64,000 nucleotides of DNA, from assembly GCA_029250925.1 (NCBI GenBank), contig JAQXEH010000049.1:1-64000 (forward strand), in the 5' to 3' direction. Shown here piece by piece: positions 19,841-29,930 of the stretch. Each line of letters starts with the position of its first letter. The first letter of the stretch is position 1. The notes under the pieces are model-generated. The model did no database searches and had not been told where the DNA came from. It was given only the letters and a program-made list of their open reading frames with translations. The DNA comes from Hellea sp. Lineage in GTDB: Bacteria > Pseudomonadota > Alphaproteobacteria > Caulobacterales > Maricaulaceae. A program made the position numbers and the translations under genes.

Positions 19841-20530
19841 ATGATAGAGAATGCTGATATAATTTTTATTTTATCTGAAGTATTACAGTTACTTGGGTGG
19901 GTTTTCTTACCCTTACTAACGCTTCCAATTATTTATTTTTTATTTTCTAACAATCAATTCCTTAAGAGTTTATCATTTGGTATAGTCAACATTATAGATA
20001 CTTTAAATTATTACATAGGAGAAATAGTCAAATGGCTTCTACCGTTAATGGTTTTGACTATATCATTTTCAATATTTGCATTATCGATATTCGGTAAAAG
20101 CTGGACTAAACTTTTTGAAACTAGTGAGTATTTTCATGCATCAATTATAATGTTAGGCGCAGCTTCCACTTTATTGGCAGGCAAGCATGTTCGAGTTGAT
20201 ATTTTCTATAGTAAAATGAATAGCATAAGTCGGTCGCTAGTGGAAATTATTGGCTTTTATTCACTTTTACTACCCGTTTGTATAATAATTTTATGGAACT
20301 CTCAATCATTTGTTAGATCTTCATGGATGATACTAGAAGGCTCTTCTGAAATTGATGGTATCAAAGGTGAGTTTTTACTTAAAACTCTAATACCAATCTT
20401 TTCATTGCTCATGATTGCCCAAGGGTTATCTATATCACTGAGGGCAGTTATGCATATTTTCCGACATGAAAAGCCATTATTACCATCGAATTTTGATAAT
20501 ACCTTCATCAATGAAAATAATTACAATTAA
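19841..20530 (+). CDS. TRAP transporter small permease (DctQ)
   Basis: Small four-TM protein between DctP and DctM; start set at ATG 19841 (MIENADIIFILSEV) rather than ORF-track 19796. Confidence 0.85.
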   Translation: MIENADIIFILSEVLQLLGWVFLPLLTLPIIYFLFSNNQFLKSLSFGIVNIIDTLNYYIGEIVKWLLPLMVLTISFSIFALSIFGKSWTKLFETSEYFHASIIMLGAASTLLAGKHVRVDIFYSKMNSISRSLVEIIGFYSLLLPVCIIILWNSQSFVRSSWMILEGSSEIDGIKGEFLLKTLIPIFSLLMIAQGLSISLRAVMHIFRHEKPLLPSNFDNTFINENNYN

Positions 20531-22104
20531 TGGCTGATATTTTAGCTATATCGATGTTTGCTATTACCTGCATCGCACTTATGGGTGGTTACAATGTTGC
20601 CTTTACGTTAAGCGGAGTATCACTTTTATTTGCGTCCATAGGGGTAATAACAGGTGCATTTGAAGTGGAATTCTTACTTTCTCTACCAGGAAGAATTTAC
20701 CCGCTTATAACTAAAGAAATACTGATAGCGGTACCATTATTTGTTTTTATGGGGGTAATGTTAGAAAAATCACGAATTGCAGAAGACCTTCTTGAAGCTA
20801 TGGGCAACCTATTTGGTCCGTTAAGTGGGGGTTTGGGTATTTCTGTTATTTTTGTTGGTGCATTATTAGCCGCATCAACAGGAATAGTCGGAGCAACAGT
20901 TGTCACTATGGGATTGTTATCTTTACCAACTATGTTGAAAAGAAATTACTCCCCTGCATTATCATCTGGGGCTATAGCTGCATCAGGAACATTAGGGCAA
21001 ATAATACCCCCGTCTATAGTTTTGGTGATACTCGGTGACCAGATGAGTAATGCGTATCAAGAAGCACAACGTTCTTTGGGTCTTGAAGGAACTGGTGTTA
21101 TATCTGTTGGTGATTTATTTGCTGGTGCATTAGTTCCTGGCCTCATATTAGTTTTTTTATATGCAACCTACATATTTATAACAGCATATTTTAAACCTAA
21201 TTTAGCACCATCACAATCATGGCCCGAAGGTCCATCTCCATGGGTATTTATAAAACAAACAGTTATAGCAATGCTGCCACCAATATTGCTAATAATAGCT
21301 GTTTTAGGTTCAATACTTTCTGGCTATGCAACTCCAACCCGCGGAGCTGCTTTAGGAGCATTAGGAGCTATATATCTTGCATCTTATAAAACATCTGAAT
21401 CTTGGATATATAAGCTTTCTTCTATTTGTGCCGCAACAAGTTTAGTTTTTTTAATAATTATAGATTTAACAGGAATCGATATTAGGTTTAATCAGACACT
21501 TTGGAGCAAAACTGAAAGCTTTACTCATTTAGTCGGTCTTTCATTTGCTGGTATTGCAATTTTGGCAACATTTTTATCTATGTTTTCACTGATAAAAAGA
21601 AAACATCTGCATGATGTTTCAAGATCTACAATGCAAATAACATGTATGGTGTTTGTAATATTAATAGGCGCAACAGTATTTAGCTTAGTATTCCGTGGAT
21701 TAGGTGGCGACGAATTAGTAAACAATCTATTAGAGTCAGCGCCATTTGGAAAATGGGGTGCATTAGGTTTGGTGATGCTCGTAATGTTTATACTGGGGTT
21801 TTTTCTTGATTTTATCGAAATAACTTTTGTAGTTGTTCCTCTTGTAGCACCCCCACTGCTAGCCACGGGTATGGATCCAATATGGTTAGGTGTATTAATG
21901 GCATTAAACCTACAAACCAGTTTTCTTACTCCACCTTTTGGATTTGCTTTGTTTTATTTAAGGGGAGTTGCTCCAAAAGAAGTTCGCACTGGAGATATTT
22001 ATAGAGGAGTTATTCCATTCATATTTATTCAAATTATTGTTATATTACTCGTGGTAAGCGTTCCAGGCATTGCTACATGGCTACCATCAGCCACATTGAA
22101 GTAG
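20530..22104 (+). CDS. TRAP transporter large permease (DctM)
   Basis: VPLFVFMGVMLEKSRIAEDLLEAM, GATVVTMGLLSLPTMLKRNYSPALSSGAIAASGTLGQIIPPSIVLVILGD. Confidence 0.93.
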   Translation: MADILAISMFAITCIALMGGYNVAFTLSGVSLLFASIGVITGAFEVEFLLSLPGRIYPLITKEILIAVPLFVFMGVMLEKSRIAEDLLEAMGNLFGPLSGGLGISVIFVGALLAASTGIVGATVVTMGLLSLPTMLKRNYSPALSSGAIAASGTLGQIIPPSIVLVILGDQMSNAYQEAQRSLGLEGTGVISVGDLFAGALVPGLILVFLYATYIFITAYFKPNLAPSQSWPEGPSPWVFIKQTVIAMLPPILLIIAVLGSILSGYATPTRGAALGALGAIYLASYKTSESWIYKLSSICAATSLVFLIIIDLTGIDIRFNQTLWSKTESFTHLVGLSFAGIAILATFLSMFSLIKRKHLHDVSRSTMQITCMVFVILIGATVFSLVFRGLGGDELVNNLLESAPFGKWGALGLVMLVMFILGFFLDFIEITFVVVPLVAPPLLATGMDPIWLGVLMALNLQTSFLTPPFGFALFYLRGVAPKEVRTGDIYRGVIPFIFIQIIVILLVVSVPGIATWLPSATLK

Positions 22105-22123
22105 ACATTGAGAAACTCAATGT
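22105..22123. other. Inverted repeat ACATTGAG-AAA-CTCAATGT immediately after the dctM stop codon
   Basis: Perfect 8-bp stem, 3-nt loop; no clear downstream U-tract. Confidence 0.5.
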
Positions 22124-22186
22124 GTAATGTTAAATAATTACCTCAAACACCGAACATATACTTTAAAATTTTTGAAAAGATTGAAA

Positions 22187-25063
22187 ATGAGAACTATAAT
22201 TAAATTACTATTACCCGCCTTGATAGTTGGATGTCATGGAGGAAATACAGATATTCTCAGTGACTTACCAGAAGGCGTAACATTAATTGACAGAGTATCA
22301 GCTAAAAACGATGAAATCGTAATACCATTTAATAAGTATGAATTAGATAATGGATTAACAGTAGTGCTCCACAAAGATAACTCTGACCCATTAGTGCACG
22401 TGGATGTAACCTATCATGTAGGATCTGGTAGAGAAGAAATTGGGAAATCAGGATTCGCACATTTTTTTGAGCATATGTTATTTCAAGGGTCAAAAAATGT
22501 TAAAGATGAACAGCATTTTTCTTTAATAACAGAATCTGGTGGCACCCTCAATGGTAGTACAAATTCTGATAGGACTAATTATTATGAAACAGTTCCCTCT
22601 AATCAACTAGAGAAGATGTTGTGGCTTGAGTCAGACCGAATGGGTTATCTACTTAATGGACCCGCTGTAACAGACGAAGCATTCGAAGTTCAGAGAGAAA
22701 CGGTAAAGAATGAACGCGGTCAACGCGTTGATAATCAACCATATGGACTTTTAAGTGAAAGAGTTGATGAAGCGATGTATCCAGAAGGTCATCCTTACAG
22801 TTGGTCTACAATAGGATATTTGGAAGATTTAGACCGCGCTCAAATTGACGATTTAAAACGATTTTTTTTAAAATGGTATGGACCAAACAATGCGACCTTA
22901 ACAATTGGCGGTGATATCAATGAAATTGAAACTTTGGAATGGGTTAAAAAATACTTTAGTCCAATCCCAAGTGGCCCTGAAGTAACAAAGCCTGTGTATA
23001 ATCAAGTAACCATTGATAAAGATAGATACACATCATTAGAAGACAAGAATGCACGAATTCCATTAATTTTTATGTCATGGCCTACTGTCCACGGTAATCA
23101 CCCTGATGAAGCACCTCTTGACGTACTGCAAGATATCATAGGGGGAGGAGAAACATCATTACTGTATAAGAACTTACAAAAACCTGGAATTGCTATCCAG
23201 TCATCTGCGGGTCATCCATGCGGTGAAATATCATGTACTTTCAATATATTTGCACTGGCTAATCCACAACGTAATTTAAACCTAAAAGAAATAGAGATAA
23301 ACATTAGAGATACACTCAGTGAATTTGAAGTACGAGGAGTTAATGATGATGATTTAATACGCGTCAAGTCCAGTATAGTTGCTGGAATGATATACGGATT
23401 AGAAAGCGTAAGTGGTAAGGTTTCTCAACTAGCAGCTTATCAAACCTATCGTTCTGACCCTAACGGCATAACCGGTGATATAAAAAGATATGAAAATGTT
23501 ACAAAAAAAGACGTTTTAAGGGTTTATAATAAATACATTAAAAATAAGCCTTCCGTTATCATGTCTATTGTACCTGAAGGGCAAAAGGTAAAAATTGCAA
23601 GTAGTGATACATGGAAACGCTATGAAAGAAGTATACCAGAGGATAAACCAGCAGAAGAATTCAATTGGGCACCTCCGGAAGATAATTTTGACAGATCAGT
23701 TATACCAAATGCTGGTCCAAATCCCAATGTGAAAACCCCAACTGTTTATACAAGTGACATAAAAGGCATACCACTTATGGGTTCAATTAACAGCGAGGTT
23801 CCGACTACCACCATTAGAATTAGAATTAAATCAGGTCAGTCAAATGAAAGCTTGGATAAACTTGGGCTTGCATCACTAACAGCGACCATGATGAATGAGT
23901 CTACTAAAAAATTGAGTATAGAGGATATATCAAATGAACTAGCAAAATTAGGAGCAAGCTACAGCTGGTCGTCTGGCGATACATATACAATTCTTAATAT
24001 AAGAAGCTTATCTAAAAATGCTGATAAAGCTATAAAATTAGCAATTAACTCACTACTGGAACCTAAGTTCGATGAGAGCGACTTTTTAAGAAATAAGAAC
24101 AATGTTATTCAAAATTTAAAGCAGTCGAAGAAACAACCTAGCAGGACTGCTAGCGAGGTATTTAACAAGCTATTGTACGGTACTAATAACAGCTTTGCTT
24201 ACAGTTCGTCAGGTACCGAAAAGACTGTTCCAGGCATAACTTTAGATGATGTTGTAGATTTCTACACCGCAAACTATTCACCAAAAATTGCAAGTATAGT
24301 TGCAGTTAGTGATCTTGGAAAAACAGAGCTGGTAAAACTATTGGCCCCGCTAAATCAATGGGCAGGAGGTGATGTACTTACCCCTGCGATTAAACCTTTT
24401 CCTGTAATCAATGGTCAAACAGTTTATTTCCTCGATCAGCCTGGAGCACCACAGTCAGAAATTCGCATAGGGCAACGTGCTTTAGCCTATGATGCTAAAG
24501 GTGAGTACTTCAAGGCAGGCATAATGAACTATATGCTAGGAGGAGCTTTTAACTCTCGAATTAACTTAAACTTAAGAGAGGATAAAGGCTATACCTATGG
24601 AGCTCGTTCTTTTTTCAATGGCAATGAACTATATGGTTATTACCGAGCAGGAGCAGGTGTAAGAGCTGACTCAACAGCCGACTCACTTAATGAATTCATG
24701 AAGGAAATGAATGAATACCGAAATAATGGTATAACAGATAATGAGTTAAAATTTACTAAATCTGCTATAGGCCAGAGTGATGCTAGGGCCTATGAAACAC
24801 CAAGTCAGAAACTAGGTTTCTTAAGCAGAATGATGACATATGACTTAGATCCCTCTTTTGTCGATGAGCAAGCTAATATATTAAAAAAAATAGATGTTGC
24901 TGAAATAAATGATCTAGCAAAGAAATATCTAAATACAGATGAAATGGTCACAGTAATAGTTGGAGATAAGAAGAAGTATATGAGTGAAATAAAAGGCTTA
25001 GGTTATTCTGTCATAGAAATTGATGCAGATGGAGCAGCAATTGATATTAATAATACTAATTAA
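22187..25063 (+). CDS. M16 (pitrilysin) family zinc peptidase, predicted lipoprotein
   Basis: GFAHFFEHMLFQGS (HxxEH); duplicated M16 halves; MRTIIKLLLPALIVGC lipobox supports ATG at 22187. Confidence 0.9.
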   Translation: MRTIIKLLLPALIVGCHGGNTDILSDLPEGVTLIDRVSAKNDEIVIPFNKYELDNGLTVVLHKDNSDPLVHVDVTYHVGSGREEIGKSGFAHFFEHMLFQGSKNVKDEQHFSLITESGGTLNGSTNSDRTNYYETVPSNQLEKMLWLESDRMGYLLNGPAVTDEAFEVQRETVKNERGQRVDNQPYGLLSERVDEAMYPEGHPYSWSTIGYLEDLDRAQIDDLKRFFLKWYGPNNATLTIGGDINEIETLEWVKKYFSPIPSGPEVTKPVYNQVTIDKDRYTSLEDKNARIPLIFMSWPTVHGNHPDEAPLDVLQDIIGGGETSLLYKNLQKPGIAIQSSAGHPCGEISCTFNIFALANPQRNLNLKEIEINIRDTLSEFEVRGVNDDDLIRVKSSIVAGMIYGLESVSGKVSQLAAYQTYRSDPNGITGDIKRYENVTKKDVLRVYNKYIKNKPSVIMSIVPEGQKVKIASSDTWKRYERSIPEDKPAEEFNWAPPEDNFDRSVIPNAGPNPNVKTPTVYTSDIKGIPLMGSINSEVPTTTIRIRIKSGQSNESLDKLGLASLTATMMNESTKKLSIEDISNELAKLGASYSWSSGDTYTILNIRSLSKNADKAIKLAINSLLEPKFDESDFLRNKNNVIQNLKQSKKQPSRTASEVFNKLLYGTNNSFAYSSSGTEKTVPGITLDDVVDFYTANYSPKIASIVAVSDLGKTELVKLLAPLNQWAGGDVLTPAIKPFPVINGQTVYFLDQPGAPQSEIRIGQRALAYDAKGEYFKAGIMNYMLGGAFNSRINLNLREDKGYTYGARSFFNGNELYGYYRAGAGVRADSTADSLNEFMKEMNEYRNNGITDNELKFTKSAIGQSDARAYETPSQKLGFLSRMMTYDLDPSFVDEQANILKKIDVAEINDLAKKYLNTDEMVTVIVGDKKKYMSEIKGLGYSVIEIDADGAAIDINNTN

Positions 25064-25064
25064 T

Positions 25065-27314
25065 CTAAAAAAGCCTTTTATCTGGAGAAAAAAGACCCTG
25101 CCTAGAAAAACCTCGTGGTGCTAAGCGACCGGCTCCAGCCCGCTTTCCTTGAAGCACTTTCCAGTCTGCAACCGCATTAGTTCTCCCAGCGCTATCAATA
25201 AAGCTGAGGCCTTCAATATCTTTAAATGTAGTTAAATCAGCAAGACCACCATCTTTAAACTTTTGAAGCCTTACACCCTTCCCTCGTGTCATTTCAGGAA
25301 GCTCATCAATATTAAAAACTAATATTTTACGGTTTTCTCCAATAGTTGCAATTTTCCCTCCCACTATCTCAACACAGCGAATGGCTTCAGAATCTCCTTT
25401 TACATTTAATGTTTTTCTACCCCCTTTGGTAGATGCAATAACATCAGACTCCTTTACTTTAAAACCATACCCCTCAGAACTTGCTACCAAAAGATTTCTA
25501 TCCGGATTATGCACAAACATTCCAACAGGCTCATGATCATTCTCTAAATCAATAAGAAGCCTTATAGGGTCTCCATTGCCCCTACCTCCAGGCAATTTAT
25601 CAGCTCCGATTGTATAAAATTTTCCATTTGATGCAAAAACAATTAACTTATCAGTAGTTACACATGTCAAAACAAAACCTTCTTTGTCTTCATCCTTATA
25701 TTTTATAGCACTTACATCATGACTGTGGCCTTTCAGAGCTCTTATCCAGCCTTTTTCGGACATAACAACAGTGATTGGTTCTTTCTGGATGAAAGCTCGA
25801 CTTAAATCTACTTTAATTTCGGGAAGCGATGCAAATGAAGTTCGCCTAGCACCTAAAACAGTTTTTAAATTATACTCACTTTTAATTGCCTTAACCTGAT
25901 CAGATATTCTGCTCCATTGCGCATCAGGAGATGAAAGTAAGGTTTCAATGGTTTCTTTCTCAGAAATTAAAAGATTATTTTCATTGCTGATTTCAATTTC
26001 TTGCAGTTTATTTAACGCACGTAACCGCATGTTTAAAATAGCATCAGCTTGCCTGTCAGTGAGCTGAAAAACATTTATTAGTTCGGCTTTAGGCTTATCC
26101 TCATATCTTATAATTCTTATGACTTCATCAAGATTTAGAAATGCTTTCATATAGCCATCTAAAACTTCTAAGCGGTCATTAATTTTTTTTAAGCGCTGTC
26201 TAGACCTTCTGAGTAAAACTTCACGTAGATGATCTAAATAGCTTTGAATAACCTCCTTGAGGTCCATAACGCGTGGTGTACGCGTAGCATCTAGTACATT
26301 CATATTAAGTGAGGTTCTGCTCTCAAGCTCAGTAACTTTAAATAAGCTTTCCATTAATAAGTTAGGGTCTATATTTTTACTCTTAGGCTCAAGAATGATG
26401 CGAACATCTTCAGTAGACTCGTCTCTCACATCTTCTAACCACGGGGCCTTTTTAGTCTCAATAACTTCTGCTAATTTCTCTATTAAACGTGATTTTTGAA
26501 CTTGATATGGTATCTCAGTTACAACAATTTGATACATACCACGGCCTAGGTCTTCAGTTGACCATTTTGACCTTACTTTAAAGCCACCCTTACCCGTTTT
26601 ATAGGTTTCCAACATAGATTCTTTCGTTTCTACAATAACACCGCCTGTTGGTAGATCTGGCCCTTTTATGTATTCCATCAGTGTGGACACACGCGCATTG
26701 GGTGTTTTAATTAAATGTAAAGCTGCAGAACAAATTTCTGATGCATTATGCGGGGGTATAGAAGTTGCCATCCCAACTGCTATACCATGAGAACCGTTCG
26801 CTAAAAGATTTGGGAATCCAGCTGGTAATACATCAGGTTCCTCATCTTCTTCATTATAAGTCGATGAAAAATCAACTGAGTTTTCGTCGAGTCCATCTAA
26901 TAAAGCAACCCCAGCAGAAGTCATTTTAGCCTCTGTATACCTCATTGCAGCAGGACTATCCCCATCAATATTTCCAAAGTTTCCTTGCCCGTCAACTAAT
27001 GGATACCTTGTTGAAAAGCTTTGACTGAGTTTTACAAGAGCATCATATATAGATGCATCACCATGTGGGTGATATTGCCCCATAACATCGCCAACTATCC
27101 TTGCTGATTTTTTATAAGCATTTTCAGGGTTAAGTTTTAGTTGACGCATTGCATATAAAATACGCCTATGGACAGGCTTTAAGCCATCTCTAACATCTGG
27201 CAGGGCTCGTTGAGTAATAGTAGATAATGCGTACGCAAGATATCGTGAAGAGAGTGCGTCATCGATATGCTCATCGATAATCATAGTTTTTTCACTATTT
27301 TTATTATCAACCAT
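25065..27314 (-). CDS. parC: DNA topoisomerase IV subunit A
   Basis: [76 protein letters not shown]; short CTD consistent with ParC. Confidence 0.94.
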   Translation of the reverse strand: MVDNKNSEKTMIIDEHIDDALSSRYLAYALSTITQRALPDVRDGLKPVHRRILYAMRQLKLNPENAYKKSARIVGDVMGQYHPHGDASIYDALVKLSQSFSTRYPLVDGQGNFGNIDGDSPAAMRYTEAKMTSAGVALLDGLDENSVDFSSTYNEEDEEPDVLPAGFPNLLANGSHGIAVGMATSIPPHNASEICSAALHLIKTPNARVSTLMEYIKGPDLPTGGVIVETKESMLETYKTGKGGFKVRSKWSTEDLGRGMYQIVVTEIPYQVQKSRLIEKLAEVIETKKAPWLEDVRDESTEDVRIILEPKSKNIDPNLLMESLFKVTELESRTSLNMNVLDATRTPRVMDLKEVIQSYLDHLREVLLRRSRQRLKKINDRLEVLDGYMKAFLNLDEVIRIIRYEDKPKAELINVFQLTDRQADAILNMRLRALNKLQEIEISNENNLLISEKETIETLLSSPDAQWSRISDQVKAIKSEYNLKTVLGARRTSFASLPEIKVDLSRAFIQKEPITVVMSEKGWIRALKGHSHDVSAIKYKDEDKEGFVLTCVTTDKLIVFASNGKFYTIGADKLPGGRGNGDPIRLLIDLENDHEPVGMFVHNPDRNLLVASSEGYGFKVKESDVIASTKGGRKTLNVKGDSEAIRCVEIVGGKIATIGENRKILVFNIDELPEMTRGKGVRLQKFKDGGLADLTTFKDIEGLSFIDSAGRTNAVADWKVLQGKRAGAGRLAPRGFSRQGLFSPDKRLF

Positions 27315-27419
27315 TTAATCTTACCTAATTCATGTACTGCTATAGTTAATAAAATTAAAATACATGTAAGGAAAATCAATAAAGCAAAAATTAATATTTG
27401 TCATATTAGTAGCCGTAAT

Positions 27420-27836
27420 TTATTTTTTTAGAGACTGCGCAAGAGGCGCTCTGATTTGTTCTAAATTAAATCCTGCTTCACTTAATGCTTTCATTACCTC
27501 ATCAACTCCCAAAAATTTGACATTAGCGAAAGCCCACAGAACAGAACTTCTCATACCACTGGCACAAAACGCTACTATGGGTCTAGGACAATCAGAAAAT
27601 ACAGTTTTAGAAGCTTCTATTAAGCCCTCTGATACACTGCCAGACATGGGTATATGATGATAGTCAACCCCTCGGTCACTAGCAATTTTCTCTAATTCCT
27701 CAGATAATGGCTGTAATGGCACTTCCATATCCGGCCTATTATTTACGAATGTCATAACGCCCTGATCAATTAAAGTTGCCATCTGCGTTGCCAGAAGCTG
27801 ACCCGTTATAAAAACATCTCCAGGTAACTCCTTCAT
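27420..27836 (-). CDS. TIGR01244/DUF442-type phosphatase/sulfur-transferase family protein (BLH-like)
   Basis: DVFITGQLLATQMATLIDQGVMTFVNNRPDMEVPLQP; catalytic loop FCASGMRSSVLWAF (CxxGxRS). Confidence 0.82.
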   Translation of the reverse strand: MKELPGDVFITGQLLATQMATLIDQGVMTFVNNRPDMEVPLQPLSEELEKIASDRGVDYHHIPMSGSVSEGLIEASKTVFSDCPRPIVAFCASGMRSSVLWAFANVKFLGVDEVMKALSEAGFNLEQIRAPLAQSLKK

Positions 27837-29830
27837 TATAAATCTAACATTTTTCGAGCTTTTTTGATAATTTCATTAGTTGTAATACCAAAATGATTAA
27901 ACAATTCGTTTCCAGGAGCGGAAGCACCAAAACTATCCATACCCACGAAACTATCCCCGCGATTAATTAACCCTTCCCAGCCCTGTCTTATACCTGCCTC
28001 GACAGCCACTTTTGGAAGATTATGGCCTATTACCTCATTAATATAGCTTTCATCTTGCTCAAGAAATAAATCAAGGCAAGGAACAGATACTACTTTAGAG
28101 GAAATACCCAATAAATTTAACTTATCGTACGCCTCAACAGCTAAGTGGACCTCTGAACCACTAGCTAACAGAGTTATCTGACATTGCCCTTTACTCTGTC
28201 TTAGTATGTACGCGCCGTATTTAGACTTATTTTCATTAACTGAATTTCGCACTGGAGGAAGACCTTGACGCGTTAGAGCGTGCAATGATGGACCAGATGT
28301 TCTTTCAACTGAAATCTCCCAGCATTCGGCTGTTTCGATAGCATCAGCAGGACGAAAAACATAAAGGTTAGGAATGGCGCGTAAAGAAGCGACATGTTCA
28401 ACAGGTTGGTGGGTAGGACCATCTTCACCCACACCTATAGAGTCATGCGTCATCACATAAATAACTCTTATACCCATTAGTGCTGATAATCGAATTGCGG
28501 GACGACAATAGTCTGCAAAAACTAGAAAGGTTCCTGAATAAGGTATTATGCCGCCATGAAGTGCCATTCCATTCATGGCCGCGCCCATTACATGCTCTCT
28601 GATCCCATAGTTAATATACCTACCACCGTAATTATCATGTTGAATTTCTGATGATGTAGAAGGAGTTTTTGTTTTATTAGATCCTTCAAGATCAGCAGAT
28701 CCAGAAATCATATCAGTTAATGAAGAAGTCAATATTTTCAATGCATTACCTGAAGATGCTCTAGTTGCTAATGTTGGTGAACTATCAAGTAGCTGCGTTT
28801 TGTATTCCAGCATGTCTTTTTTCCAGCCTTCATTAAGCTTTCCGCTAATAGCCCTATTAAATTCACTCTCGTTTACAGAACCCTTAAGTCTTCTTTCCCA
28901 TGCATTTTGAGCCGAACGACCTTTTCTTCCTGGTCTTTTCCAGAGTTTATAAACCTCATCAGGAATTACGAAAGAGTCGTAGTCCCATCCAATAGCTTTT
29001 CTCGTTTCAATTATTTCCTCAGCACCAAGAGGAGCGCCGTGAACTTTTGATGTGCCAGACTTTGCTGGTGATCCCTTTCCAATAATGGTTTTACAAGCAA
29101 TCAATGTTGGTTTCATTGATTTTTTAGCCCTTCTTAGAGCACTAGCAACCTTTTTAGCATCATGACCGTCAACTTTTATTACATTCCAGTTACAGGCTTC
29201 AAACCTCTTTTTTTGATCAGTACTATCAGATATACCAACAGTACCGTCTATTGTTATGTTGTTATCGTCCCAAAGTACAATGAGTTTATTTAATTTTAGA
29301 TGCCCAGCCAATGAAATTGCTTCCTGGGAGATCCCTTCCATAAGACAACCGTCGCCAGCTATAACGTAAGTGTGATGATCAACTATCTGATCACCAAATC
29401 GTGCATTCATATGTCTTTCTGCTAAAGCAAAGCCTACAGCATTAGATATGCCCTGCCCTAAAGGTCCTGTCGTAGTTTCAACCCCTGGAACATGTCCATA
29501 TTCAGGATGACCAGCGGTTATTGAGCCTAATTGCCTGAAATTTTTAATCTGCTCCATGTCAACAGCTTTATACCCAGTCAAATGGAGCAAACTATATATA
29601 AGCATCGATCCATGGCCAGCTGATAGAATAAAACGGTCACGATCTGGCCAATTAGGGTCTTTTGGGTTAAATTTGAGAAACTTTGCGAAGAGCACAGTTG
29701 CTGCATCAGCCATCCCCATTGGCATTCCTGGATGTCCTGAATTTGCAGCCTGAACAGCATCCATTGATAGCGCCGTAATTGCATTACTCATTAGTTTGTG
29801 TTCAAACTCAGATTTTGATGTTTCAGTCAT
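27836..29830 (-). CDS. tkt: Transketolase
   Basis: AANSGHPGMPMGMAD, HGSMLIYSLLHLTGY, GPLGQGISNAVGFALAE, GDGCLMEGISQEA, THDSIGVGEDGPTHQPVEH. Confidence 0.97.
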   Translation of the reverse strand: MTETSKSEFEHKLMSNAITALSMDAVQAANSGHPGMPMGMADAATVLFAKFLKFNPKDPNWPDRDRFILSAGHGSMLIYSLLHLTGYKAVDMEQIKNFRQLGSITAGHPEYGHVPGVETTTGPLGQGISNAVGFALAERHMNARFGDQIVDHHTYVIAGDGCLMEGISQEAISLAGHLKLNKLIVLWDDNNITIDGTVGISDSTDQKKRFEACNWNVIKVDGHDAKKVASALRRAKKSMKPTLIACKTIIGKGSPAKSGTSKVHGAPLGAEEIIETRKAIGWDYDSFVIPDEVYKLWKRPGRKGRSAQNAWERRLKGSVNESEFNRAISGKLNEGWKKDMLEYKTQLLDSSPTLATRASSGNALKILTSSLTDMISGSADLEGSNKTKTPSTSSEIQHDNYGGRYINYGIREHVMGAAMNGMALHGGIIPYSGTFLVFADYCRPAIRLSALMGIRVIYVMTHDSIGVGEDGPTHQPVEHVASLRAIPNLYVFRPADAIETAECWEISVERTSGPSLHALTRQGLPPVRNSVNENKSKYGAYILRQSKGQCQITLLASGSEVHLAVEAYDKLNLLGISSKVVSVPCLDLFLEQDESYINEVIGHNLPKVAVEAGIRQGWEGLINRGDSFVGMDSFGASAPGNELFNHFGITTNEIIKKARKMLDL

Positions 29831-29930
29831 AAATTTATCCGCATAACTAATGATTCTTTATAACAAGGATTACATGATACCCAATCCAAGGCTAGCTTTA
29901 AGAAACTAGAATTTGTGGATTAGAATAAAA

